Of a stretch of DNA of 22,256 nucleotides, positions 1-6,146 are shown piece after piece. The stretch is taken from contig JAEWXC010000058.1 in the NCBI GenBank assembly GCA_023396115.1, forward strand, positions 1 through 22,256, given 5' to 3'. The first letter of the stretch is position 1, and every line of letters begins with the position of its first letter. The position numbers and the translations under genes are program-made. The notes beneath the pieces are model-generated. The model was not told where the DNA came from, made no database searches, and worked only from the letters and a program-made list of their open reading frames with translations. The DNA comes from Actinomycetes bacterium (GTDB taxonomy: Bacteria > Actinomycetota > Actinomycetes > Propionibacteriales > Nocardioidaceae).

Positions 1-971
1 CCCGCGTGCTGACCACGACCCTGGCGCCGACCCGACGCGGTGAGCTGCACCCGGCCGGCGTGACGCTGCGGGTGCCCGGTCCGCTGGGGCTGGGAGGCCG
101 CCAGGTGACCCGGCCGGTGCCCGGCGCGGTGCGCGTCCTGCCCTCGTTCGACTCGCGGCGGCACCTGCCCAGCCGGCTGGCGCGGCTGCGGGAGCTGGAC
201 GGCCGTGCCGCCGTGCGGGTCCGGGGGCAGGGCACCGAGTTCGACTCGCTGCGCGAGTACGTGCACGGCGACGACGTCCGTTCCATCGACTGGCGGGCCA
301 GCTCCCGCTCGCGCAACGTGGTGGTCCGGACCTGGCAGCCCGAACGGGACCGGCGGATCGTGCTGGTGCTCGACACCTCCCGGGTGCAGGCGCTGCGGGT
401 CGGGGACGGGCCACGGTTGGACGCGGCGATGGAGGCGGCACTGCTGCTGGGCACGGTGGCGGGACGGGCCGGGGACCGGGTGGACCTGGTGGCCGGTGAC
501 CGGCGGGTGCGGGCCCGGTGCCGGACCGCCGGGCGCGAGGTGGCCCAGGTGCTCTCGGAGACGATGGCCGACCTGGAGCCGGAGATCACCGAGGCCGACT
601 GGCCGCGGCTGGCTGCCGCGGTGGCGGGGTTGGGGCGCCAGCGCGCCCTGCTGGTGCTGCTGACCGGTGCCGATCCGGCGCCGGTGATGGGCGGGCTGCT
701 GCCGGTGCTGCCGACCCTGGTCCGGCACCACCGGGTCGTGGTCGCCTCGGTGGCCGACCCGGAGGTGCGCCAGCTGGCCGACCTGGACCGGGTCACCGAC
801 GTCGCCGGTGCCCACCTGGCCGCGGCGGCGGCCGAGGAGCTCACCGAGCGTGACGAGGTGCACCGGGTGCTGCGCGGCCTGGGCGTGCACGTCGTCGAGG
901 AGACCCCCGAGGGTCTGGCCCCCGCCCTGACCGACCACTACCTCGACCTCAAGGCCCGGGGCTTGCTGTGA
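1..971 (+). CDS. DUF58 domain-containing protein, 5'-truncated by the window edge
   Basis: The frame is open to the left edge and ends at TGA 969-971, leaving about 322 residues. It contains the DUF58 hallmark: a Gly-Gln-Gly-Thr-Glu-Phe stretch, then Leu-Arg-Glu-Tyr, then Gly-Asp-Asp-Val-Arg-Ser-Ile-Asp-Trp-Arg at roughly nt 228-297. A von Willebrand-like fold follows, with an Asp-Thr-Ser (MIDAS-like) strand at nt 370-378. DUF58 proteins are usually encoded next to a MoxR AAA+ ATPase and transglutaminase-like membrane proteins, and are thought to work as MoxR partners in protein maturation or envelope processes. The missing N-terminus normally carries two membrane segments. The SpoIIM and RDD genes 2.5-3.5 kb away are common neighbours of this family. 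The family assignment is firm; the exact role is unknown. Confidence 0.9.
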   Translation, partial: RVLTTTLAPTRRGELHPAGVTLRVPGPLGLGGRQVTRPVPGAVRVLPSFDSRRHLPSRLARLRELDGRAAVRVRGQGTEFDSLREYVHGDDVRSIDWRASSRSRNVVVRTWQPERDRRIVLVLDTSRVQALRVGDGPRLDAAMEAALLLGTVAGRAGDRVDLVAGDRRVRARCRTAGREVAQVLSETMADLEPEITEADWPRLAAAVAGLGRQRALLVLLTGADPAPVMGGLLPVLPTLVRHHRVVVASVADPEVRQLADLDRVTDVAGAHLAAAAAEELTERDEVHRVLRGLGVHVVEETPEGLAPALTDHYLDLKARGLL

Positions 972-1417
972 CCGGCGGTGTCCGGGTGCCCGGCGACGTC
1001 CTGGTGCACCTGCGCCGGGCCCGCGACCACCCCGACGCCCACCACACCGAGCAGATCGACCTGGCCCGGGTCGCCGCAGTGGCCGGCTACTCTCCGTTCC
1101 ACTTCCAGCGCCTCTTCACCGCCACCTACGGCCGTTCGCCGGCGGCCTACCTGTCAGAGCGTCGCGTCGCCCGTGCCCAGGACCTGCTGCGCACCACGAA
1201 CCTGACCGTCACCGAGGTCTGCCACGCCGTGGGGTTCTCGAGTCTGGGGTCCTTCTCCTCCCGGTTCCGATCCCTGGTGGGCGAGACGCCGAGCGCCTAC
1301 CAAGCACGGTGGGCGCACGACGGGGCGCCTCGGATCCCGGGCTGCTGGGTGTTCATGCTCGGTCTGGCCGAACATCGCCCGCCGGAGGAGCCCTCACCTG
1401 CTCCGCCGTCCGGGTGA
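968..1417 (+). CDS. AraC-family helix-turn-helix regulator, DNA-binding domain only
   Basis: This is a 149-residue protein made almost entirely of one AraC/XylS DNA-binding domain. The first HTH (about residues 31-52) includes Leu-Ala-Arg-Val-Ala...Ser-Pro-Phe-His-Phe-Gln-Arg-Leu-Phe. The second (about 80-101) includes Val-Thr-Glu-Val-Cys-His-Ala-Val-Gly-Phe...Ser-Phe-Ser-Ser-Arg-Phe. The family signature Gly-Glu-Thr-Pro-Ser-Ala-Tyr follows at 105-111. There is no N-terminal sensor domain, and the Pro-rich tail (about 120-149) is unassigned. The GTG at 968 overlaps the DUF58 stop (GTGA), suggesting translational coupling; in-frame GTGs at 986 and 1004 are alternative starts. Standalone AraC domains directly before a VOC protein are a common actinobacterial pair, so the VOC gene downstream is the likely target. 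The effector is unknown. Confidence 0.88.
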   Translation: MTGGVRVPGDVLVHLRRARDHPDAHHTEQIDLARVAAVAGYSPFHFQRLFTATYGRSPAAYLSERRVARAQDLLRTTNLTVTEVCHAVGFSSLGSFSSRFRSLVGETPSAYQARWAHDGAPRIPGCWVFMLGLAEHRPPEEPSPAPPSG

Positions 1418-1471
1418 CCGCCCGTCCCGGGCACCGCAAGGCAGGAGAAGTGGCGAACCGCGTGGGCTGCG

Positions 1472-1477
1472 TAACGT
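1472..1477 (+). promoter_or_regulatory. Candidate -10 box for a leaderless VOC transcript
   Basis: The hexamer TAACGT lies 7 nt before the ATG at 1485, which would place the transcription start at or next to the start codon. No convincing -35 is seen at the expected distance. A GGAG at 1444-1447 is too far upstream to serve as a ribosome binding site for that ATG. Confidence 0.4.
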
Positions 1478-1484
1478 GCCGGGC

Positions 1485-1925
1485 ATGATCACCAACGTCT
1501 CCCTCGTGTCCGTGTGGGTGAAGGACCTGGACGAGTCCCTCGCCTTCTACACCGACGTCCTCGGCTTCGCCGCCGGTGACGACGTCCAGCTCGGGCCAGA
1601 CTTCCGCTGGGTCACCGTCACGCATCCCGCGCAGCCCGAGCTGCACCTGCACCTGACCACCCCCGGACCTCCGCTCGGTCCCGAACTGGTCGAGGCGATG
1701 GTCAAGGCCCAGAACGAAGGCGGGTTGCCCGGGGTCGGACTGCACGTCGACGACTGCCGCGCCACCCACGCCGACCTGGTGGCCAAGGGCGTCGAGTTCA
1801 TCCAGCCTCCTGAGGACCGTCCCTACGGCGTCGAGGCGCTGATGCGGGACAACTCCGGGAACTGGCTGGTCCTGGTCGAGCCGCGCGAGTTCACCGACTC
1901 GGACTTCGCGAACTTCCAGGCCTGA
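1485..1925 (+). CDS. VOC-family (glyoxalase/bleomycin resistance-like) protein
   Basis: This is a 146-residue single-domain vicinal-oxygen-chelate protein. The first beta-alpha-beta-beta-beta module starts with Asn-Val-Ser-Leu-Val-Ser-Val-Trp-Val and contains Ala-Phe-Tyr-Thr-Asp-Val-Leu-Gly-Phe, the classic VOC opening. The second module contains Gly-Val-Gly-Leu-His-Val-Asp-Asp, and near the C-terminus Asp-Asn-Ser-Gly-Asn-Trp-Leu-Val-Leu-Val-Glu, where the terminal Glu is the usual metal ligand. I chose ATG 1485 over GTG 1476 because it fits the domain boundary and a -10-like box 7 nt upstream. VOC proteins include glyoxalase I, dioxygenases and antibiotic-binding proteins, and the sequence does not say which this is. 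Pairing with the AraC regulator just upstream suggests inducible expression. Confidence 0.88.
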   Translation: MITNVSLVSVWVKDLDESLAFYTDVLGFAAGDDVQLGPDFRWVTVTHPAQPELHLHLTTPGPPLGPELVEAMVKAQNEGGLPGVGLHVDDCRATHADLVAKGVEFIQPPEDRPYGVEALMRDNSGNWLVLVEPREFTDSDFANFQA

Positions 1926-1930
1926 CGGTT

Positions 1931-1978
1931 CCCCGGTGGTCGAGCCTGCCGAGACCCCGGTGGTCGAGCTTGCCGAGA
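1931..1978. repeat. Two tandem copies of a 24-bp unit
   Basis: Copies lie at 1931-1954 and 1955-1978. Each begins CCCCGGTGGTCGAGC and continues with (C/T)TGCCGAGA; they differ at one base. A further CCCC follows. The core GGTGGTCGAGCTTGCCGAGACC is an imperfect inverted repeat, and resembles dispersed intergenic repeats I recall from Nocardioides-type genomes (recollection, not checked). The array lies between the VOC stop and the stop codon of the reverse-strand HNH gene at 1984, so it could act as a 3'-end hairpin or mark the edge of a mobile segment. Confidence 0.75.
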
Positions 1979-1983
1979 CCCCG

Positions 1984-3293
1984 TCAGTCCCTGCCCGGCA
2001 GGGGCACGGTGGTCCCACCGACGACCTGGAGTTCCTGGCCGTGGGGTCCGGTCCAGGCGTAGTGGTCCGGCCCGAGGGCGTCGTAGTTCCACGTCCCGGC
2101 GGTCTTGAGGCGGTGGTGGCGTCGGCACAGCGGTGCGAGGTTGTCCGGGGTCGTGCCGGGCCGGGGTGGGTCCGCACCCGACTCCTCGGCCGGGCGCCAG
2201 TTCTCGACGTGGTCGAGGTCGCAGGCCCGGGCGCGGACCTGGCAGTACGGGAAGACGCAGTGCTGGTCGGTGAGCACGACCTGCTCGACCATCCGCGGTG
2301 GCGGGTCGTGCCGTGGTGAGTGGGGCGCGAGGTTGAGGGCGATCACCGGCACGACCGTGACCTGGGAGTGTCCGACCCAGGTCTTGAGCAGGTCCCGGGT
2401 GATCGGGCCGAGGCGTTCCACGGTGCCGATGCCGTCACCACCTGAACCGCTGGCAACGACATCGTTGAGGTCAGCGTGCAGGTAGAGCCGTACCTTCGGC
2501 CGGCCGGCAGGCTTCCGGGCTGAGTCGGCTGCCTGATCGAATCCGAACGCCAGCTGGTCGGCGCCGTGTCGGACCAGGTGGGCGAGGGCCTTCACCCGCC
2601 GGGCGCCTGCGGGGTCGTCGTCGCCCGCGGCGGCCAGGGTGTCGGCCTCCTCGACCATCCGGGCATGCAGGTCGGTCAGCACCAGCGTGTCGCCGGTCGC
2701 GGTGAGTTCGGAGGTGCCGGCCCACCGACGTGGGTGAATCAGCGTGACGTCCCACCGGGCACGTTCGGCGGCTTCCCGCTCGGCCTGGGCCTCGGCATCG
2801 ACGCGGGCCACCGCGGTGCTGATCAGCCGGTCCAGCGCCGCAGTGCCCATCGAGGCGGCTGCGCCGACGAGCTGTCGGTCCACCCAGTTGGCCGCCTCGA
2901 CGGACAAGGACCGGGTGGCGGTGGCGATCCGGCGGGCCTTCCACACGGGAACGAGCAGTGCCTGGGTCTGCTCCCACAGGCGCGGGAGCCGGTGCGCCAG
3001 GTCCAGGGTGTCGGCCAGCAGCCGCTGAGCCGAGGACGGCGACAGTCGCAGGGCGGTGGCGAGTGGTTCGGCGGTGAACGCCGCGACACCCGGGGTGCCG
3101 GCGCCGCCGGGGTGTTCGTCGGTGGACAGTACCGAGTCATCTCCGAGAGCGGGGTGGGCGACGGCCCAGGCGTGGACCTGACGCAGTTGCTCGACCTCGG
3201 CGTACGCGACCACGTCACGGTGGGCGTCATCTCCTCCAGCAGCGCGCGCTCCGACAGCTCGGAGAGCTCTCGAGGGCTGCTGATCGGGTCCAT
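1984..3293 (-). CDS. DUF222/13E12-family HNH endonuclease, probable N-terminal frameshift
   Basis: The C-terminal HNH zinc-binding domain is clear: Cys-Val-Phe-Pro-Tyr-Cys, Cys-Asp-Leu-Asp-His, then Asn-Leu-Ala-Pro-Leu-Cys-Arg-Arg-His-His, at about nt 2113-2259. Upstream is a DUF222 region with Leu-Pro-Arg-Leu-Trp, Pro-Val-Trp-Lys-Ala-Arg-Arg and Trp-Val-Asp. This combination defines the actinobacterial 13E12 repeat family, multicopy proteins of uncertain function. The main frame runs from 1984 to an upstream GTG at 3390, but its first ~55 residues look unlike the family. A more family-like start, Met-Asp-Pro-Ile-Ser-Ser-Pro ending in Leu-Leu-Glu-Glu-Met, lies in another frame from ATG 3293. 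It would join Ala-His-Arg-Asp-Val-Val in the main frame if one base were restored near 3226-3231. It may be a decaying copy, a sequencing error, or a gene now starting internally. Confidence 0.8.
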
Positions 3294-3339
3294 GACTCAG
3301 CAGACCACGGACCCCCGACACAGCCGCCGGACCGGCCCA

Positions 3340-3371
3340 CCGTCGACCGAGCCACCATCCGTCGACCGAGC
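3340..3371. repeat. 13-bp direct repeat upstream of the HNH gene
   Basis: CCGTCGACCGAGC occurs at 3340-3352 and again at 3359-3371, a 19-bp period, in the short non-coding stretch between the likely HNH start and the spoIIM stop. It could be a binding site for a regulator or a remnant of the rearrangement that placed the HNH gene here. No function can be shown from sequence alone. Confidence 0.5.
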
Positions 3372-3415
3372 ACCGGGACAGCACGACCACCGCGGCACGC
3401 GCGACGACCCGGGTG

Positions 3416-4411
3416 TCAGGCTCGGGTGGCGACCCGGTCCTCCAGCTGGTCCGCGGTGACGTCGCCGGTGTGGCCCAGGGCGACGGCCCGGCGACCCAGG
3501 GCGTAGACGTAGGTCAGGAAGACCAGTTCGGCCACCACGCCGATGCCGACGCGGGCCCAGGTGGGCAGTGCGGACGGGGTCACGAACCCCTCGATCACGC
3601 CGCTCACCGCGAGCACCACGACCAGTCCCAGCGCCACCGTGCCGATGGTGCGGCCCTGCTGGGCGATCGACTGCCCCCGGGTGAGGTTCCCCGGCTCGAC
3701 CCACGACCAGAACAGCCGCAGCCCCACTCCCCCGGCCACGAAGATCGCGGTCAGCTCGAGCAGACCGTGCGGCAGCAGCAGACCCCAGAAGTGCTGACCG
3801 TGGTCGGCCCGGTGCATCACCGAGCCGATGATCGCGAGGTTCGCCAGGTTCTGGAACAACAGGTACAGCACCGGCAGCCCCAGGATCCCCAGTGCCAGGC
3901 AGAGCGCCGCGACCCAGCTGTTGTTGATCCACACCTGGCTGGCGAACTCGCCGGCCGCGTACTCGGAGTAGTAGTCCTCGAAGTCGTTCCCGACCAGCTG
4001 GTCGACCTGCTCGGGGGTCATCAGGCTCTGCTCGACCTGCGGGTTGGCCAGCAGCCACACGATCATCACGCCGGTCACCAGGACGCTGCCCAACAGCGTG
4101 CCCAGCCACCAGCGCCGGGTCAGGTACAGCGCCGCCGGAAACCGGAGCACGAAGAAGTCCCGCACCGCCCGCGCGGTCGTGGTCCGGGTACCCGTGGCCC
4201 GGTTGCGGGCCCGGGACAGCAACGACGAGAGGTGCGCCACCAGCGCCGGGTCCGGGGCGTTGGACCGGACCACCGAGAGGTGGGTGCCGACCTCGCGGTA
4301 CAGCAGCACCAGCTCGTCGCCCTCGGCGCCGCTGAGCCGGCGGCGCCGGGTCAGCTCCTCCAACCGCTCCCACTGCCAGCGGTGGGCGGTCACGTACGCG
4401 TCGAGGTCCAC
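3416..4411 (-). CDS. Stage II sporulation protein M (SpoIIM/DUF95) family membrane protein
   Basis: This is a 331-residue integral membrane protein. A charged soluble N-terminus (1-100) is followed by hydrophobic segments at about 103-122, 163-197, 207-235, 255-275 and 287-307. The family motif Leu-Leu-Pro-His-Gly-Leu-Leu-Glu-Leu-Thr-Ala at 212-222 matches the SpoIIM core. In Bacillus SpoIIM belongs to the DMP peptidoglycan-remodelling complex, but in non-sporulating actinobacteria the role of this paralogue is unknown. It is typically encoded beside an RDD protein and near DUF58/MoxR, as here. The GTG start at 4411 was chosen because a TAGGGT hexamer lies just 6 nt upstream. The gene is divergent from the RDD gene. 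The family is confident, the function unknown. Confidence 0.9.
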   Translation of the reverse strand: MDLDAYVTAHRWQWERLEELTRRRRLSGAEGDELVLLYREVGTHLSVVRSNAPDPALVAHLSSLLSRARNRATGTRTTTARAVRDFFVLRFPAALYLTRRWWLGTLLGSVLVTGVMIVWLLANPQVEQSLMTPEQVDQLVGNDFEDYYSEYAAGEFASQVWINNSWVAALCLALGILGLPVLYLLFQNLANLAIIGSVMHRADHGQHFWGLLLPHGLLELTAIFVAGGVGLRLFWSWVEPGNLTRGQSIAQQGRTIGTVALGLVVVLAVSGVIEGFVTPSALPTWARVGIGVVAELVFLTYVYALGRRAVALGHTGDVTADQLEDRVATRA

Positions 4412-4417
4412 GGGGCC

Positions 4418-4423
4418 ACCCTA
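4418..4423 (-). promoter_or_regulatory. Candidate -10 box for leaderless spoIIM-like gene
   Basis: Reading on the reverse strand, TAGGGT is followed by 6 nt and then the GTG start at 4411. This spacing puts the transcription start at the start codon. No good -35 is visible. There is no Shine-Dalgarno sequence in the 6-nt gap. Confidence 0.4.
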
Positions 4424-4480
4424 GGAGAGACACCCGCCGCACCCACCCGGGACGGGTCGCCACGTGTCCCCGGGGCCACC

Positions 4481-4486
4481 TAGGCT
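4481..4486 (+). promoter_or_regulatory. Candidate -10 box for the RDD gene
   Basis: TAGGCT lies about 35 nt before the GTG start at 4522. A purine-rich GGGAGGAG sits about 7 nt before the start, so unlike its divergent neighbour this transcript would have a leader and a Shine-Dalgarno sequence. The -35 region is not recognisable. Confidence 0.35.
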
Positions 4487-4521
4487 GACCGCGACCAGTC
4501 CACCCCGGGAGGAGCCGCCCC

Positions 4522-5346
4522 GTGCCCAGCCCCGACCTCTACGCCTCGCTGACCGCCGACGACCTGGTCACCGGTGACGGTGTCGCGCTGGACCTGCCGC
4601 CCGCCTCGGTCGGCACCCGGATGGTCTCCGGGCTCCTCGACGTGATCTGCACCCTGGCGATCGCGGTGCCGGTCGCGGTGCTGCTGCTCGTCTCCGCAGC
4701 CGGACGCAGCGGCGCGGTCGGGCACATCGCCCTGGTCGCCTCGATGATCACGATCTTCCTGGTGCTGCCCACCACCGTGGAGACGGTGACCCGTGGCCGC
4801 AGTCCCGGCAAGGCCGTGATGGGGCTGCGCACCGTCCGTGACGACGGCGGCCCGATCTCGTTCAGCCACGCCTTCGTCCGCGCCCTGGTCGGGTTCGTGG
4901 AGATCTACGCGTTCACCGGGGCACCGGCGTTCCTCTCGGCCCTGGTCTCCCCGCGCGGCAAGCGGCTCGGCGACCACGCCGCCGGCACCTACGTGGTGCG
5001 CGACCGGGTGCGCCTGACCCTGCCCACCCCCGTGCAGGGTCCGCCCGAGCTGCACGCCTGGGCCTCCGGGGCGGACATGACGGCCCTGCCGGTGCCGCTG
5101 GCCCTGCGGGTGCGTCAGTTCCTGGCCCGCACCCAGCAGCTCCACCCGGTGGCGCGCGAGGAGACCGCTCGACGGCTGGCCGGAGAGGTGCTCACCCACG
5201 TCGCCCCCGCCCCACCGACCGGCACGCACCCCGAGCGGGTGCTGGCAGCGGTGGTCGCCGAGCGGCGGACCCGTGACCTGGCCAGGTGGCAGCGCGAGGA
5301 GGAGCTGCGCCGCCGGCTCACCCGCGCCGGTACAGCAGGTCGGTGA
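4522..5346 (+). CDS. RDD-family membrane protein
   Basis: This is a 274-residue protein. The RDD domain spans about residues 25-163: the first Arg/Asp pair in Arg-Met-Val-Ser-Gly-Leu-Leu-Asp, hydrophobic segments at about 38-59 and 68-86, then Arg-Ser-Pro-Gly-Lys-Ala-Val-Met-Gly-Leu-Arg, and Leu-Gly-Asp-His-Ala-Ala-Gly-Thr at 149-156. A soluble, Arg-rich C-terminal extension of about 110 residues follows and is longer than in minimal RDD proteins. The function is uncertain; some RDD proteins have been linked to ion or solute transport. The GTG start has a GGGAGGAG just upstream. Divergent pairing with the SpoIIM-like gene is a recurrent arrangement. The 3' end overlaps the 3' end of trmB by 29 bp on the opposite strand. 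Confidence 0.9.
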   Translation: MPSPDLYASLTADDLVTGDGVALDLPPASVGTRMVSGLLDVICTLAIAVPVAVLLLVSAAGRSGAVGHIALVASMITIFLVLPTTVETVTRGRSPGKAVMGLRTVRDDGGPISFSHAFVRALVGFVEIYAFTGAPAFLSALVSPRGKRLGDHAAGTYVVRDRVRLTLPTPVQGPPELHAWASGADMTALPVPLALRVRQFLARTQQLHPVAREETARRLAGEVLTHVAPAPPTGTHPERVLAAVVAERRTRDLARWQREEELRRRLTRAGTAGR

Positions 5347-6040
5347 TCTCGCGGCCCTTGGCCACGCCCTTGCGCTCGAACCGGGTGACCGGACGCTCGT
5401 CCCAGCGCTCCACGACCCCACCGGACAGCAACGGCTCGGCGTCGAGCACCTCGACCATCTGCTCGGCGTAGTCGGCCCAGTCGGTGGCCAGCCGCCACGC
5501 GGCACCCGGCTCCAACCGGCGGGCGGCGACGCTGGCGAAGTGGGGGTCGACCAGCCGGCGCTTGTGGTGCTTCTTCTTGTGCCACGGGTCGGGGAAGAAG
5601 GTCCACAGCTCGTGGATCCCGCCCTCGGGAATCAGGTTCTCCAGCAGCCAGGCGGCGTCGACCGAGCAGAACCGGACGTTCTGCGCACCGGCCTCGGCCA
5701 CGCGCCACAGCCCGTCGGCCACCCCCGGCACCCAGACCTCCAGGGCCAGCACGTTGAGCTCGGGGCGGGTGGCGGCCAGGGCGGCGGTCGCCTCCCCCAC
5801 GCCGGGACCGATCTCGACGACCAGTGGCGCCGAGCGGCCGAACCAGTCGGTCAGCGAGAAGTCGGGGCCGTCGACGGCCTCGTCGGGGATCACCCACGCC
5901 TCGTGGTGGGCCTCCCACCCGGCGGCCTGGCGCGGGGTGAACCGGCTGCCGCGGCGCGAGTAGCTCAGCACCTCGCGGACGGGGCGACCGTCCTCGGTCA
6001 GCTTGAGGTGAGGGCGGGCGGGACGTACGGGTCGGGACAC
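5318..6040 (-). CDS. trmB: tRNA (guanine-N7)-methyltransferase
   Basis: TrmB uses S-adenosylmethionine to methylate N7 of G46 in the tRNA variable loop. The 240-residue product shows the SAM-binding motif Glu-Ile-Gly-Pro-Gly-Val-Gly-Glu (76-83), the TrmB hallmark Phe-Phe-Pro-Asp-Pro-Trp-His-Lys-Lys-Lys-His-His-Lys-Arg-Arg (148-162), and the C-terminal Thr-Arg-Phe-Glu-Arg-Lys-Gly (219-225) that contributes to the active site. I chose GTG 6040 rather than the open-frame start at 6070 because a promoter-like TTGGGC-17 bp-TAGCGT ends 8 nt before it, which would make any upstream start untranscribed. The N-terminal Arg/Pro-rich segment fits actinobacterial TrmB. The last 29 bp overlap the convergent RDD gene. 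The assignment is secure. Confidence 0.95.
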   Translation of the reverse strand: MSRPVRPARPHLKLTEDGRPVREVLSYSRRGSRFTPRQAAGWEAHHEAWVIPDEAVDGPDFSLTDWFGRSAPLVVEIGPGVGEATAALAATRPELNVLALEVWVPGVADGLWRVAEAGAQNVRFCSVDAAWLLENLIPEGGIHELWTFFPDPWHKKKHHKRRLVDPHFASVAARRLEPGAAWRLATDWADYAEQMVEVLDAEPLLSGGVVERWDERPVTRFERKGVAKGREITDLLYRRG

Positions 6041-6048
6041 GGGGCTGA

Positions 6049-6077
6049 ACGCTACGCGCCGCCACGGCACGGCCCAA
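6049..6077 (-). promoter_or_regulatory. Candidate trmB promoter
   Basis: On the reverse strand, TTGGGC (6072-6077) is separated by exactly 17 bp from TAGCGT (6049-6054), and the GTG start lies 8 nt further on. This is the best-formed of the leaderless-type promoters in the window. It begins right beside the hairpin that ends the upstream aminotransferase transcript. Confidence 0.5.
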
Positions 6078-6080
6078 AGC

Positions 6081-6119
6081 GGCTGGACCCGACGGTGTGC
6101 GCTTCCGTCGGGTCCAGCC
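6081..6119 (-). terminator. Perfect 15-bp hairpin downstream of the aminotransferase gene
   Basis: GGCTGGACCCGACGG (6081-6095) pairs perfectly with CCGTCGGGTCCAGCC (6105-6119) around a 9-nt loop. It begins 28 nt past the stop of the reverse-strand aminotransferase gene and lies before the trmB promoter. On the reverse strand it is followed by GCTTTGGG, only a short T-run, typical of high-GC actinobacterial terminators. It most likely ends the Lrp-aminotransferase transcript. Confidence 0.75.
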
Positions 6120-6146
6120 CCGCCTCAACCCTTCCCCCCGGTCAGG

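Noticed and set aside
1931..1978. A minimal CRISPR array
   Set aside because: Only two copies, directly abutting with no spacers, and no cas genes nearby.
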